From Branchipolynoe longqiensis (taxonomy: Eukaryota; Annelida; Polychaeta; Phyllodocida; Polynoidae), in the NCBI GenBank assembly GCA_030323885.1, contig CM059190.1, positions 85,862,709 through 85,926,708 of the forward strand: a stretch of 64,000 nucleotides of DNA. The letters are read 5' to 3'. The translations under genes and the position numbers were made by a program. How positions within the stretch are numbered: the first letter of the stretch is position 1; each line of letters starts with the position of its first letter. The notes beneath the pieces are model-generated. The model was not told the DNA's origin. It saw nothing but the letters and a program-made list of their open reading frames with translations, and searched no databases. Shown piece after piece: positions 21,562 through 33,640 of this stretch.

Positions 21562-21956
21562 GTCATTGGTTATATCGGCAGGGTCGGCAATAAACCTAGT
21601 CTGGTATCACTTTTGTGGGTGTTTTCTGTTTATTTGTTTGTTGTTGAGGTTTTCTTGGGCGTTTTTGTGGGTTTTTTTTTGGTGGTTTACATTTTTTTAA
21701 TTCTTTTAAAATAAAAAGGGCGATCATAGTCGCCTCCCGGTTCAACTCAGCTGATACTCGCCCCCAAAGGCTTGTCGGGTCTCAAACCCCGATATGGTTG
21801 CTGTGCGTTGAGTCACACTGACACATCGATAAGCGTGAAATAAACGCGCGGGTGTGCCTTCTTCTTCTTCTTCTTCTTCTTCTTCTTCTTTTTCTTGTTG
21901 GCGGTGGTTCGAGATAATGAGGACTGAAGCTGTATCAACCGTAAAAAAAGGTACAT
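21562..21956. other. Unassigned sequence with (CTT)n
   Basis: A CTT microsatellite at about 21858-21895; the rest unrecognised. Confidence 0.5.
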
Positions 21957-22349
21957 ATGCAACAAAACAGAGACTTGAAAATACTGTGCAGCAAAGACTA
22001 TCTCACCCCAACTAAATCACTTCATAAAGACCTGGACTTACTTATGGTAACTGACATTTATAAAATATACATCGCAAAATGTGTTTACAAGCAACAGAAT
22101 GGCCACCTCCCTGAAATATTTGATAATCTCTTCAAAGAAAACAATCAGGTCCATTCCCATAACATACGACAGATAAATAACATACATCACAAACACACTA
22201 GAAACAAATATGGCAAAATAACAACTGAAAACCAAGGAACCAATATCTGGAACTCAATACCAGTAGAAATTAGAAACCATAAAACTATGAAAAACTTTTG
22301 TAAAAAACCTAAAGATAAGCTATCTCAATGCATAGTAAAGAATATATAA
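21957..22349 (+). pseudogene. LINE reverse transcriptase C-terminal remnant
   Basis: A 130-residue frame resembles the extreme C-terminal (thumb/connection) end of RTs from non-LTR retrotransposons. Features are the YKQQNGHLPEIFDNLF-type motif at about residues 43-58, NIRQINNIH near 68-76, and the GTNIWNSIPVEIRN motif near 95-108, a signature of LINE RT tails. The palm with its catalytic aspartates is absent, so this is a 5'-truncated dead copy. The clade (CR1/jockey-like) is inferred, not resolved. A (CTT)n tract lies upstream, and the downstream AT-rich sequence may be its 3' UTR. Confidence 0.7.
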
Positions 22350-22517
22350 GTCATTAACTAGTCCCATAATTAAAAATATCAAGTGGCTATGGCAAAGAAC
22401 ATAAAATTTACCCCTATTAACATACATGCAAAATAACTACTGATACTGCATGTAAGTACATGAATCCATGACACAATATACATATACTATTCCTATCATT
22501 ACTTAGTTTTTTACTAA

Positions 22518-22640
22518 TGGGCCTGTCACATTACGACACTTATCGCCATTGCGCAAAATCACTTTTAATCGTTAAGAAACGTCAAACTTTTCGGCATCAG
22601 TGCAACGTATTGGTAGCGTGCATAAATTTCACCTAGTTAA
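22518..22640. mobile_element. Possible M1-type TIR end
   Basis: GGGCCTGTCACATTACG matches the M1 terminus (GGCCCTGTCACATTACGG) closely, but the interior differs and no second end was found. It could be a truncated relative. Confidence 0.45.
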
Positions 22641-23280
22641 AAGCAGATTTAAACAAATGTGTCTTAAGACCTTTTTTTAAAAGCACCAACAAATTTACAA
22701 TCTGTGATATATCCTGGCAGAGCATTCCACAGTCTCGGGGCAGCAATACTAACAGCACGTTCCGAAAGCCTTTGAGTCTGATCCGAGGAACTGCTAGTGT
22801 TCAAACATTTGTTATCTCCTGGAGCATATCTCTCATATATTCTGGAGCATGATCATGCAAGGCACGATATACAAGACGCAGCAGCACCTTGAAATCAATT
22901 CTCTTCTCCACATGGAGCCAGTGTAATGATTTCAGCACAGGAGTGATGTGATCAAATTTCTTTGTACCGGTCAACAACCTGGCAGCCGCATTCTGTATAC
23001 GTTGCAGTTTTGAGATACTTGACAGCAGCAGACCATACAAGAGAGCATTACAATAATCCAGGCATGAACCAATGAAAGCATATATTAGTAACCTTCTCTC
23101 ACGAGTCACGTGTCAGGGCATCCTTGATGGATCTGAGAGATGTCGCAGTTGCATAAATGATGCCCTACACACCGTCCTGATGTGATTAGACATATCAAGA
23201 GTATTGTCAAAGATCACACCAAGGTTACAGGCAAAAGTTAGGTCACAAGATTTAGGTTGAAATGTGTGCATCACCTCAGT
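22640..23280 (-). pseudogene. LINE (CR1/L2/jockey-like) RT C-terminus, frame-broken
   Basis: Read on the minus strand from 23280, a NLGVIFDNTLDMSNHI motif is followed by the clean stretch at 23109-22801 (TRERRLLIYAFIGSCLDYCN, LQRIQNAAARLLTG, LHWLHVEKRIDFKVLLR). It then continues in a connected reading near 22780-22690 with AAPRLWNALP and a FKK tail. These are in the usual order for the post-palm region of LINE RTs. Frame changes or stops near 23110-23125, 22800 and 22690 show it is inactive. Catalytic motifs lie upstream of the truncation and are missing. Confidence 0.8.
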
Positions 23281-23369
23281 TTATTGTAAACATACCTGGC
23301 AGAGAGTTAAAATAAAAGAATTGAATTGAATCAGTTGATTAATCAGGGGAAATTTCAATCGCAGACATT

Positions 23370-23528
23370 TGGTCTTCCTCACTCCACTTCTCCTTGCCCT
23401 ATCCTAGTAATGCCGAGCGCCAGGCTAGATAGCGACCAGTATCAACTTTGAAGTCATTGGTGTGACTCAAACAGGTTTCAAACAAAAAGGGAGGCAGACG
23501 CTCAAATCACTCGACGATCACCTCTGGT
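23370..23528 (-). repeat. SINE-A head and body fragment, diverged
   Basis: GGTCTTCCTCACTCCACTTC shares the variant junction with 6565; then AATGCCGAGCGCCAGGCTAG and a degenerate head. Confidence 0.75.
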
Positions 23529-23929
23529 CTTTCTATATATAATTTTTATAAAAGAAAACAAAAATATGTTCCAATCGCCAAGCTACCCACTTTTACAATT
23601 TAACAAAACCATACCAGCGCGCAGTGCATGGCGTGTAGTTTGAAATGAGTGCATTGACATGTGACATTTCAATTGCCAGATTGTAACCACCGTTATCACC
23701 AGTGAATATTCATCTACCCCTTCACCAGCCAGCCCCTGACCTGGTTTATCTTTCAGCAACCCTCCTCGACCACCTCATCCCGCCCCAACCAATGACCTCC
23801 ACATGACCTCTGACCCCAGGAAGCGTTGTGAGGTCAAGCTGTGCTCGTCGAGTCACACGTGTGGCAGTAAGCCGGACTCACGAGCCTTGTTTCCAACTGA
23901 TGTGTCTGTCTGCACGGTGAGAAATGCAA
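23529..23929. other. Unassigned sequence
   Basis: No recognisable feature. Confidence 0.4.
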
Positions 23930-23994
23930 GCTGGTTGGTTATTGGGGTTTTACGTCCTGGCAACATCTAAGGTCATACCAGGATGGGCATTGAT
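23930..23994 (-). repeat. SINE-A tail fragment interrupted by another SINE-A
   Basis: TACGTCCTGGCAACATCTAA to GATGGGCATTGATTTG, after which a complete second tail begins, so one SINE-A landed in or next to another. Confidence 0.85.
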
Positions 23995-23996
23995 TT

Positions 23997-24327
23997 GTTG
24001 ATTGGTTGGTTGTTGGAATTGTACGTCCTGGCAACAACTAAGGTCCTATCAGGATGGGTACTGACTTGTGACAGTGGACACTCATGGCAACTTTATAGTG
24101 CTGCCCCACTGGAAAATCAAGCCGCCAGCACCATGAACCAATATCCCACTCAGTCACATCATCCTGACAGTGAGCTAACCAGTCATTGCCCTATCCTATT
24201 AATGCCGAGCACCAGGCTAGGAAGTGACAAGTATCAATTGTGTAAGTCATTGGTTTGACTGGGAATCGAACTCCTGATCTCCTACACGGGAGGCCTGCAC
24301 TGTACCTATTCGGCCACCGCATCCGGT
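23997..24327 (-). repeat. SINE-A, full length
   Basis: Tail TACGTCCTGGCAACAACTAA to head end CATTCGGCCACCGCATCCGG type sequence (here TATTCGGCCACCGCATCCGG). Confidence 0.92.
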
Positions 24328-24735
24328 CAGAAGTGTAAGCAAGCGACGGAGACTTGGCACAACTTTGTTGAAAACATGAAAATTGTAAAACTTCACCCTC
24401 TGACCTTTGTCACGACTGTTATGTTTCACCCGTGTGTGACTTCATGTGTATGTTTTGGTTGCGTGAGATTTGGAAAGAAAACAATTTTTTTTTCCCAGGT
24501 CCCGGGGTAGTTGAGTCCGAGATAGTTCATTTATGCTAGCTAGCAAACAAGATTTATTAGTTTCCTTTAACTCATTTGTATAAATTTTATTTATATCCGT
24601 ATCTTGATCGTGTGTGTGTATTCTTCCTCAACATGGATCATATTGTAAAACAATTGTTATTTCATTTTGTTTAGAAATCACATATAATTCTGACAAACAC
24701 TGAACCGTGGAGCATAACATTAACAAGTCGCATAT
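24328..24735. other. Unassigned sequence
   Basis: AT-rich, no gene recognised. Confidence 0.4.
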
Positions 24736-25240
24736 AGTTCAGCGGGGACGGGGGGAGGACCAGGAAAGAAGAAAGGGTAGGAGAGGGAAGCATGGAGGGC
24801 AGGGAGGGGCGAGGGGGAGGGAGGGGGAGGGGGGAGAGGAGAGGAGAAGAAGAGAGAGTGAGAGAGAGGAAGGAAGAGAGGAGAGAAGGAAGGGAAGGGA
24901 GAGGAAGGGAGGAGAGAGAGGAGAGGAAGGAGGGGGGGGAAGGGGAGGGAGGGGAGGAGGAGGGGAGGGAGGAGGGAGGGGAGGGGAGGGGGAGGGGAAG
25001 AGGAGGAGGGGAGGAGAGAGGAGAAGGAAGGAGGAGAGGAGGAGTGAGAGAAGGAGAGGAGAGGAGAGGAGAGGAGAGGAGAGGAGAGGAGAGGGGGAGT
25101 GAAAGAGTTGAGGGGAGCGAAAGGGATGAGACGAGAGGGAAGGAAGAGGAGCGGAGAGGGGAGGTAGGGAAGAAAATGGGAGGGGAAGAGAGGGCAAGGA
25201 AGGAGATGAGGTGAATTGTGAGGGGGGGGGGGGGGGCAGA
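24736..25240. repeat. GA-rich low-complexity block
   Basis: Purine tract of GGAGG/AGGAG units ending in a G run at about 25220. Long frames on both strands are artefacts. Confidence 0.95.
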
Positions 25241-25529
25241 ACGAATGTCACAGTACAGTACAGTGCACGCAGACACTCGCCCGTCCGAACTGCCTGGTGG
25301 GGGCTGGATGGACGCGGGTGTACTGTACACCTCGCCCAGTTTTTAACCCTCCCACCCAACATCCATCCCTCCCTCCACCAGCCACCAGTCAGACAGGAGC
25401 AGTACTGTGTACGCTACCTGTACACGCCGTGCTAGTGTAAAGTGTCTGCAGACACGGCATGTAAACCACTCAGCCTTCCCACCATACCCACCTCCTGGAC
25501 CTAATGACTCGCACAAAAACAGCTAAACC

Positions 25530-25990
25530 GGGGGGGGGGGGGGGGGGGGTGCGGGAGGAAGAGGAGGGAGAGAAAGGGGGGGAGGGAAGCGGGAGAGGAA
25601 ACAGGATGAGGAAGAGGAGGGAGAAGGGGAGGAGTAGGAGTAGGAAGGGGAGGGTGTGAGGGGAGGGGATGAGGGGCTGAGGGGAGGAGGGGAGAGGGAG
25701 GAGGAGGAGGGAGTAGGGGGAGAAGGGAAGAAGAAAGAAGGAAGGGGGGGGGAGGAGAGGGAGGGAGACAGTGGAGGGAGGGTGGGAGAGGGGGAGGAGG
25801 AGGAGAGAGAGGGGAGGAGGAGAATGGGAGGAGGAGGAGGGGGGGAGAAAGACGAGGAGGAGGTAGTAGAGGGGGAGGGGAGGAGGAGGAGGGAGAGGAA
25901 GAGGAGGAGGAGGAGGAGGAGGAGGAGGAGGAGGAAGAAGAGGAGGAAGAGGAGGAAGAGGAGGAAGAGGAGGAAGAGAAGAGGGGAGGG
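25530..25990. repeat. GA-rich low-complexity block
   Basis: G run followed by GGAGGA trinucleotide-dominated sequence, most regular at 25880-25980. Ser-, Pro- and Glu-rich frames are artefacts. Confidence 0.95.
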
Positions 25991-26394
25991 ACAAGTAAGT
26001 TATGAGTCACAGAAAACTGGAAGATCTTTCACCCCTGATATTAAACCTGACTTGATACACGACGTCAGACCGAAGTACATCAATGTGATTAACGCACTGC
26101 ATTATATTAAGATCCTTAACCTAGTAATTAGGTATTGTTTACTCATTGTTATTCGTCTACAGTAGCAAATCACCTCTATCCTCTATATAGCTCAGTAGAG
26201 TCTGCTCTTATTTAGTCGAGCTATCACAGCAGCAGGCAAAATATACTTCACATTGTTTCTAGAATGAGGTTTCTGACCTCGGCTCAACAGAACTAAATAC
26301 AACCTCCCTCTGAAGGCAGTGGAAGAAACTAATGTTGTGGGTGGAAGCTACACTGTGGGTGGAAGCTACACTCCTCTGATGACAGAGGGGAGGT
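25991..26394. other. Unassigned sequence
   Basis: No gene recognised. Near 26305-26345 a segment (GAAGAAACTAATGTTGTGG) loosely resembles the tandem units at 54066-54412. Confidence 0.4.
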
Positions 26395-29300
26395 TGCGGG
26401 TAGCATCCCAGATCCAATGTGGGTAACAGTCCAGAACCAATATGGGTAGCAGCATAGAACCAGTATGGGTTCAGAACTAATTTGGGTAGCAGTTCAGAAC
26501 TAATGTGGGTAACAGCTCAGGACTAATGTGGGTAACAGATTAGCAGTAATGTGGGTAGCAGATCAGTACTAATCTGGGCAGCACCTCAGTACTAATGTGG
26601 GTAGCAGCTAAGAAGTAATGTGGGTAGCAACTCAGTAGTAATGTGGGTAGCAACTCAGAAGTCATGTGGGGAGTAGATCAGCAATAATGTGGGTAGCAGC
26701 TCAAAAGTGAAGTGGGCAGTAGCTATATACTAATGTGGGTAGCAGCTCAGAAGTAATGTGGGTAACAGATCAGCACTAATGTGGGTAACAGATTAGCACT
26801 AATGTGGGTAGCAGATCAGTACTAATGTGGGTAGCAGCTCAAAAGTAATGTGGGTAGTAGCTCAGCACTAATGTGGGTAGGAGCTCAGCACTAATGTGGG
26901 TAGCACCTCAGAAGTGATGTTGGTAGTAGCTCAGTACTAATGTGGGTAGCAGCTCAGAAGTCATGTGTGTAGTAGCTCAGAACCAATGTGGGTAGTAGCC
27001 CATAACTGATGTGGGTAGCAGCTCAGCACTAATGTGGGTAGTAGTTCAGAACCAATGGGGGTAGTAGCCCAGAAGTCATGTGGGTAGCAGCTCAGAAGTC
27101 ATGTGGGTAGTAGCTCAGAAGTCATGTGGGTATCAGCTCAGCACTAATGTGGGTAGCAGCTCATAAGTCATGTGGGTAGTAGCTCAGAACCAATGTGGGT
27201 AGTAGCCCAGAACTGATGTGGGTAGCAGCTCAGAACTAATGTGGGTAGTAGCTCAGAACCAATGTGGGTAGCAACCCAAAACAACTATGGGTAGTAACTC
27301 AGAACCAATGTGGGTAGCAGCTCAGAAGGAATGTGGGTAGTAGTTCTGTATTAATGTGGGTAGCAGCTCAGAAGTAATGTGGGTTACTCATAAGTCATGT
27401 GGGTAGTACCTCAGAACCAATGTGGGTAATAGCCCAGAACTAATGTGGGTGGTAGCTCAGAAGTCATGTGGGTAGTAGCTCAGAACCAATGTGGGTAGCA
27501 GCTCAGAACTGGGGGTAGTAAATCTGAGGTCATGTGGGTATCAGCTCAGCACTAATGTGGGTAGCAGCTCATAAGTCATGTGGGTAGTAGCTCAGAACCA
27601 ATGTGGGTAGTAGCCCACAACTGATGTGGGTAGTAGCCCAGAACTGATGTGGGTAGCAGCTCAGAACTAATGTGGGTAGTAGCTCAGAACCAATGTGGGT
27701 AGCAACCCAAAACAACTATGGGTAGTAACTCAGAACCAATGTGGGTAGCAGCTCAGAAGGAATGTGGGTAGTAGTTCTGTATTAATGTGGGTAGCAGCTC
27801 AGAAGTAATGTGGGTTACTAATGTGGGTAGCAGCTCATAAGTCATGTGGGTAGTACCTCAGAACCAATGTGGGTAATAGCCCAGAACAAATGTGGGTGGT
27901 AGCTCAGAAGTCATGTGGGTAGTAGCTCAGAACCAATGTGGGTAGCAGCTCAGAACTGGGGGTAGTAAATCTGAGGTCATGTGGGTATCAGCTCAGCACT
28001 AATGTGGGTAGCAGCTCAGAAGTCATGTGGGTAGTGGCCGAGAACTGATGTGGGTAGCAGCTCATAACTAATATGGGTAGTAGCTCAGAAGTCATGTGGG
28101 TAGTAAGTAGCTCAGAAACAATGTGGGTAGCAAACCAGAACTAATGTGGGTAGTAGCTCAGAACTAATGTGGGTAGTAGATCAGAAGTCATGTGGGTATC
28201 AGCTCAGTACTAATGTGGGTAGCCACTCAGAAGTCATGTGGGTAGTAGCTCTAATCCAATGTGGGTAGTAGCCCCGAACTAGTGTGGGTAATAGCTCAGA
28301 AGTCATGTGGGTAGTAGCTCAGAACTAATGTGGGTAGTAGCTCAGAACTAATGTGGGTAGTAGCTCAGAAGTCATGTGGCAAGTAGCGCAGAACCAATGT
28401 GGGTAGCAGCTCAGAACTAATGTGGGTAGTAGCCCAGAACTAATGTTGGTAGCACCTCAGAAGCCATGTGGGGAGTAGTACAGTACTAATGTGGGTAGCA
28501 GCACATGAGTAACCCAGAACTAATGTGGGCAGCAGCTCAGAACTAATATGGGTAGTAGCTCAGAAGTCACATGGGTAGCAGCTCAGAACTAATGTGGGTA
28601 GCAGCTCAGAATTCATGTGGGTAGTAGTACATTACAAATGTGGGTCGCAGCTCAGAAGTAATGTGGGTCGCAGCTCAGAAGTAATGTGGGTAGTATCTCT
28701 GTACTAATGTGGGTAGCAGCTCATAAGTAATGTGGGTAACAGCTCAGCACTAATGTGGGTAACAGATCAGCACTAATGGGGTAGCAGATCAGTACTAATG
28801 TGGGTAGTAGCTCAGCACTAATGTGGGTAGCAACTCAGAAGTGATGTCAGTTGTAGCTCAGTACTAATGTGGGTAGCAGCTCAGAAGTCATGTGGGTAAT
28901 AGCTCAGAACCAATGTGGGTAGCAGCCCAGAAGTAATGTGGGTAGCAGCTCAGAAGTAATGTGGGTAACAGCTCAGCACTAATGTGGGTAACAGATCAGC
29001 ACTAATGGGGTAGCAGATCAGTACTAATGTGGGTAGTAGCTCAGCACTAATGTGGGTAGCAACTCAGAAGTGATGTCAGTTGTAGCTCAGTACTAATGTG
29101 GGTAGCAGCTCAGAAGTAATGTGGGTAATAGCTCAGAACCAATGTGGGTAGCAGCTCAGAACCAATGTGGGTAGCAGCTCAGAACTGACGTGGGTAGCAG
29201 TTCAGACGCAATGTGGGTAGCAGCTCAGATGTAATGTGGGTAGCAACTCAGAAGTAATGTGGGTAGCAGCCCATCACTAATGTGGGTAGCAGCTAAGAAG

Positions 29301-31785
29301 TCATGTGGGTAGTAGTTCAACACTAATGTGGGTAGCATCTCAAAAGTCATGTGGGCAGTAGCTCATAACCAATGTGGGTAGTAGCCCAGAACTGATGTGG
29401 GTAGCAGCTCAGCACTAATGTGGGTAGTAGATCATAACCAATGTGTGTAGTAGCCCAGAACTAATGTGGGTAGCAGCTCAGATGTTATGTGGGCAGTAGC
29501 TCAGCACTAATGTGGGTAGCAGCTCCGAAGTCATGTGGGTAGTAGATCAGAACCAATGTGGGTAGTAACCCAGAACTAATGTGGGTAGCAGCTCAGATCT
29601 GTGGGTAATAGCCTAGAAGTCATGTGGGTATCAGCTCAGCACTAATGTGGGTAGCAGTTCAGAAGTCATGTGGGTAGTAGCTCAGAACCAATGTGGGTAG
29701 TAGACCAGAAGTCATGTGGGTAGTAGCTCAGAACCAATGTAGATAGTAGCCCAGAACAATTGTGGGTAGCAGCTCAGAACTAATGTGGGTAGCAGCTAAT
29801 AACTAATGTGCGTAGTAGCTCAGAAGTCATGTGGGTATCAGCTCAGCGCTAATTTGGGTACCAGTTCAGAAGGCATGTAGGTAGTAGCTCAGAACCAATG
29901 TGGGTAGTAGCTCAGAACCAATGTGGGTAATACCCCAGAACCAATGTGGGTAGTAGCCCAGAAGTCATGTGGGTAGTAGCTTGGAACCAATGTGGGTAGT
30001 AGCTCAGAACCAATGTGGGTAGTAGCCCAGAAGTCATGTGGGTAGTAGCTCAGAACCAATGTGGGCAGCAGTCCAGAACTAATGTGGGTAGCAGTTCAGT
30101 ACTAATGTAGGTAGCAGCTCAGAAGTCATGTGGGTAGTAGCCCTGAACTTATGTGGGTAGCAGCTCAGAACTAATGCGGGTAGCAGCTCAGAAGTCATGT
30201 GGGTAGTAGCTCGGAACCAATGTGGGTAGTAGCCCAGAACTAATGTGGGTAGTAGCTCAGAAGTCATGTGGGTAGTAGCTCAGAACCAATGTGGGTAGGA
30301 GCTCAGAAGTCATGTGGGTATCAGCTCAGCACTAATGTGGGTAGCAGCTCAGAACCAAGGTGGGTAGTAGCCCAGAACTGATGTGGGTAGCAGCTCAGCA
30401 CTAATGTGGGTAGTAACCCAGAACTAATTTGGGTAGCAATTCAGAACCAATGTGGGTAGTAGCCCAGAACTAATGTGGGTCGCAGCTCAGAACTGTGGGT
30501 AATAGCTCAGAAGTCACCTCAGCACTAATGTGGGTAGTAGCTCAGAAGTCAATGTGGGTAGCAGCTAATTACTAATGTGGGTAGTAGCTCAGAAGTCATG
30601 TGGGTATCAGTTCAGCACTAATGTGGGTAGCAGCTCAGAAGTCATGTGGGTAGTAGCTCAGAGCCAATGTGGGCAGTAGCCCAGAACTGATGTGGGTAGC
30701 AGCTCAGCACCAATGTGGGTAGTAGATTCAGAACCACTGTGGGTAGTAGCCCAGAACTAATGTGGGTAGCAGCTCAGAACTAATGTGGGTAGGAGCTCAG
30801 AACTGTGGGTAATATCTCAGAAGTCATGTGGGTATCAGCTCAGCACTAATGTGGGTAGAAATTCAGAAGTCATGTGGGTAGTAGCTCAGAACCAATGTGG
30901 GTAGTAGCCCAGAAGTCATGTGGGTAGTAGCCCAGAAGTCACATGGGTAGTAGCTCAGAACCAATGTGGGCAGCAGCTAAGAACTAATGTGGGTAGCAGC
31001 TCAGAAGTCATGTGGGTAGTAGCTCAGAACCAATTTGGGTAGTAGCCCAGACCTAATGTGGGTAGCAGTGCATACCTAATGTGGGTAGCAGCTCAGAACT
31101 AATGTGGGTAGCAGCTCAGAACTAATATGGGTAGCAGATAATCACTACTGTGGGTAGCAGTTCAGAAGTCATGTGGGTAGTAGCTCAGAACAAATGGGGG
31201 TATTAGCCCAGAACTGATGTGGGTAGCAGCTCAGCACTAATGTGGGCAGTAGATCATAACCAATGTGGGTAGTAGCCCAGAACTAATGTGGGTAGCAGCT
31301 CAGAACTAATGTGGGTAGCAGCTCAGAACTAATGTGGTAGTAGCTTAGAAGTCATGTGGGTATCAGTTCAGAAGTCATGTGGGTAGTACCTAAGAACCAA
31401 TGTGGGTAGCAGTCCAGAACCAATGTGGGTAGCAGCTCAGAAGTAATGTGGGTAGTAGCCCAGAAGTAATGTGGGTAGTAGCTCAGAAGTAATGTGGGTA
31501 GCAGCTCAGAACTAATGTGGGTAGTAGCTCAGAAGGCATGTGGCTAGTAGCTCAGAACTAATGTGGGTACTAGCTCAGAACCAATGTGGGTAGTAGTCCA
31601 GAACTAATGTGAGTAGCAGCTCAGAACTGATGTGGGTAGTAGCTCATAACCAATGTGGGTAGTAGCTCAGCACTAATGTGGGTAGCAGCTCAGAAGTCAT
31701 GTGGGTAGTAGCTCAGAACCAATGTGGGTAGTAACCCAGAACTGATGTGGGAAACAGCTCAGCACTAATGTCGGTAGCCGCCAAC
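26395..31785. repeat. 5.4-kb array of a 23-bp minisatellite
   Basis: About 230 head-to-tail units of about 23 bp, core ATGTGGGTAGYAGCTCAGAA plus a variable 3-nt tail (CTA, CCA, GTC, GTA). There are recurrent unit variants and larger duplications (about 229 bp near 28740/28970; about 408 and 447 bp near 27121/27529/27976). 23 is not a multiple of 3 and stop codons are frequent, so it is not coding. Confidence 0.97.
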
Positions 31786-31919
31786 ACCTCCACCTTCCGT
31801 GGATTTATTGCGGAGCGTTGTGGTGTAAACAAATACCAGTTAAGAGGACATGTAAATCTCCACTTCCTACAACAGCTAGACTATTATATCACGTGACCAA
31901 ATGAGTCTGCCTGGATTAA

Positions 31920-32218
31920 GTTAACTCATTGAGGTTCTACGTCATAGCAACACTAAGACCATATCAGGAAGGGTACCAACTTGTGCACTCATCGCGACAG
32001 CCGCTGCCCCACTGGGATCGTCATGCACCAGCAGCACCATGCCGCGATATCCCACTGAGTCACATTATTCTGAGGTTGAACCAACCAGACTTTGTCCAAT
32101 CCCAGAAATGGCAAGCATCCGGGAAAATGGCGACAAGCATAAACTTTGCAAAGTCTCTGACTTGACCTGTCGGACGGACGAGAAGCGAGCGCTCTACCCA
32201 CTGGCCATGCGGCCCTGT
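31920..32218 (-). repeat. SINE-A, diverged
   Basis: TACGTCATAGCAACACTAAG tail; head end CACTGGCCATGCGGCC differs from other copies. Confidence 0.8.
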
Positions 32219-32420
32219 TCGATAAGGTCGGACAGGTTAGTTGCTACAGGATGTAGAAGGCGGATGCCGAGTTGTGTGTGATCGTTTAGATAACCTCCAA
32301 TGTGGCGGCCCAGGGGTTGGGGGGGTTGGGGGGGTTGGGGGGGGAACTGGGCCACAAATAGGACCAATGTGTTCGGCTCCAGTGGCTGTTATTAAATATC
32401 ACTGCACGTTTATAACTGGT

Positions 32421-32457
32421 TGATTGGTTTGTTTGATTGTTACGTCCTGGCAACATC
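32421..32457 (-). repeat. SINE-A tail half, split by a LINE
   Basis: GTTACGTCCTGGCAACATC; the continuation resumes at 33106 (AACATCTAAGGTCATATC). The AACATC shared at both junctions is the likely target duplication. Confidence 0.88.
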
Positions 32458-33104
32458 ATCATCATCATCATCATCATCATGCTTTCGGTCGGGATGCGAC
32501 AAAGACTGCTTTCATTACTTGACTGCCGCTCTCCATTTAGCTCTCTGCTGTGAGAGTTGCGTCCATGAGTCGGTCTTAATGTCTCTCAGCTTCAGGTTTC
32601 TCTTGATGGTATCTTTGAACCGGAGACGGGGGCGCCCTCTCTTTCTGTAGCCAGAAGACAGTTGAGAATAGAGGATCTGCTTTGGTAGCCTGTCTGATGA
32701 CATCCTCATGAGGTGTCCAGTCCACTGGAGATTCTTTTTGATCAGAAGATCTTCCATAGAGGGCAGCCCCATTTGTTCGAATATTTCCTTATTTGTCACT
32801 TTGTCCTTCCAGGTTAGCCTCATGATTGAACACAGATGTCACATCATGAGGGCATGCAGCTTTTTCACCTGTCGTCTGTACACTGTCCAGGCCTCGGCTC
32901 CATATAGAAGGGTGGATAGCACGATTGCGCAGTAGATCTTACCTTTGACCCGAATAGACACATGGTGGATGTTCCAGAGTCTCTGGCGTAGTCGGCCGAA
33001 AGATGCGCTAGCCTTGGCCATCCTCCTCTGTATTTCAGCATCAATGCGTTCATCACTTGATATAGTGCTTCCGAGATAGGTGAATTCCGGAACAGAGTTC
33101 AGCT
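32458..33104 (-). pseudogene. 5'-truncated LINE with (GAT)n tail, RT C-terminal region
   Basis: On the minus strand the frame runs from 33104 (VPEFTYLGSTISSDERIDAE) through FGRLRQRLWNIHHVSIRVKG, LSTLLYGAEAWTVYRRQVKK, KKNLQWTGHLMRM and GRPRLRFKDTIKRNL, ending near 32515. This is the region downstream of the RT palm in a very common animal LINE group. One in-frame TGA at about 32836-32838 interrupts it where relatives usually have arginine, consistent with a CGA-to-TGA transition. The element ends in an (ATC)n run at 32458-32481, which is a (GAT)n 3' tail on its own strand. The catalytic palm is missing. Confidence 0.85.
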
Positions 33105-33105
33105 T

Positions 33106-33315
33106 GTAACATCTAAGGTCATATCAGGATGGATATCGACTTGTGACAGTGCGCACCCATGGTGATTTCATAGTGCTGCCCCACTGGGAGACCAGGCCAC
33201 CAGTACCATGATCTAATATCCCACTCAGTCACATTATCCATACCATATCATAATTATGCCGAGTGCCTGGCTAGGAAGCGCAAGTATAGCTTTGACTCGA
33301 CCAGCATTTATAACC
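33106..33315 (-). repeat. SINE-A head half of the split copy
   Basis: Continues the copy broken at 32457 through CCACTCAGTCACATTATCC and CTGGCTAGGAAGCG to a degenerate head at GACTCGACCAGC. Confidence 0.85.
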
Positions 33316-33640
33316 AGGCTAGATCACATGTTTTGCTTCGCTCTGGGTAGTCGCTGACTGCCATATTGTTGTGTGGGCTAGTTCACTGTTCTGAGTACTG
33401 TTCTCGGGAACAAGCATTGTGGAATAAGCAATTAATTAACGATCATAGCAGACAGGACACGGATATAGTATAATAATATAGGCATAATTACTTTATACGT
33501 TACATTAGTACTACCTATTGTCAATGGGGAGGGGGGGGGAGAAAATGAGAAATATTGCACCTAGAGCAGGTTTCGAACACATACCTCTTGCATTCCGGGA
33601 TAGTGTACTAACCATTACACCACCTAAGCTAGGCTAGACT
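33316..33640 (-). repeat. SINE-C, nested in SINE-A
   Basis: Minus-strand head: GCTTAGGTGGTGTAATGGTT is a good A box and GTGTTCGAAACC the B box. It matches the tRNA-like units at 42248-42330 and 42569-42651, then ATATTTCTCATTTTC. It is flanked by AGGCTAGA at both ends (about 33315-33325 and 33632-33640), a likely 8-bp target duplication. Confidence 0.75.

Noticed and set aside
20720..21714. Pro/Gly/Arg-rich frames up to 207 residues, collagen-like at first sight
   Set aside because: They lie inside and across the boundaries of TIR element M2 and come from its GTCCGGGG units.
26395..31785. CRISPR-like array
   Set aside because: Continuous 23-bp tandem repeat without spacers, in a eukaryotic context.
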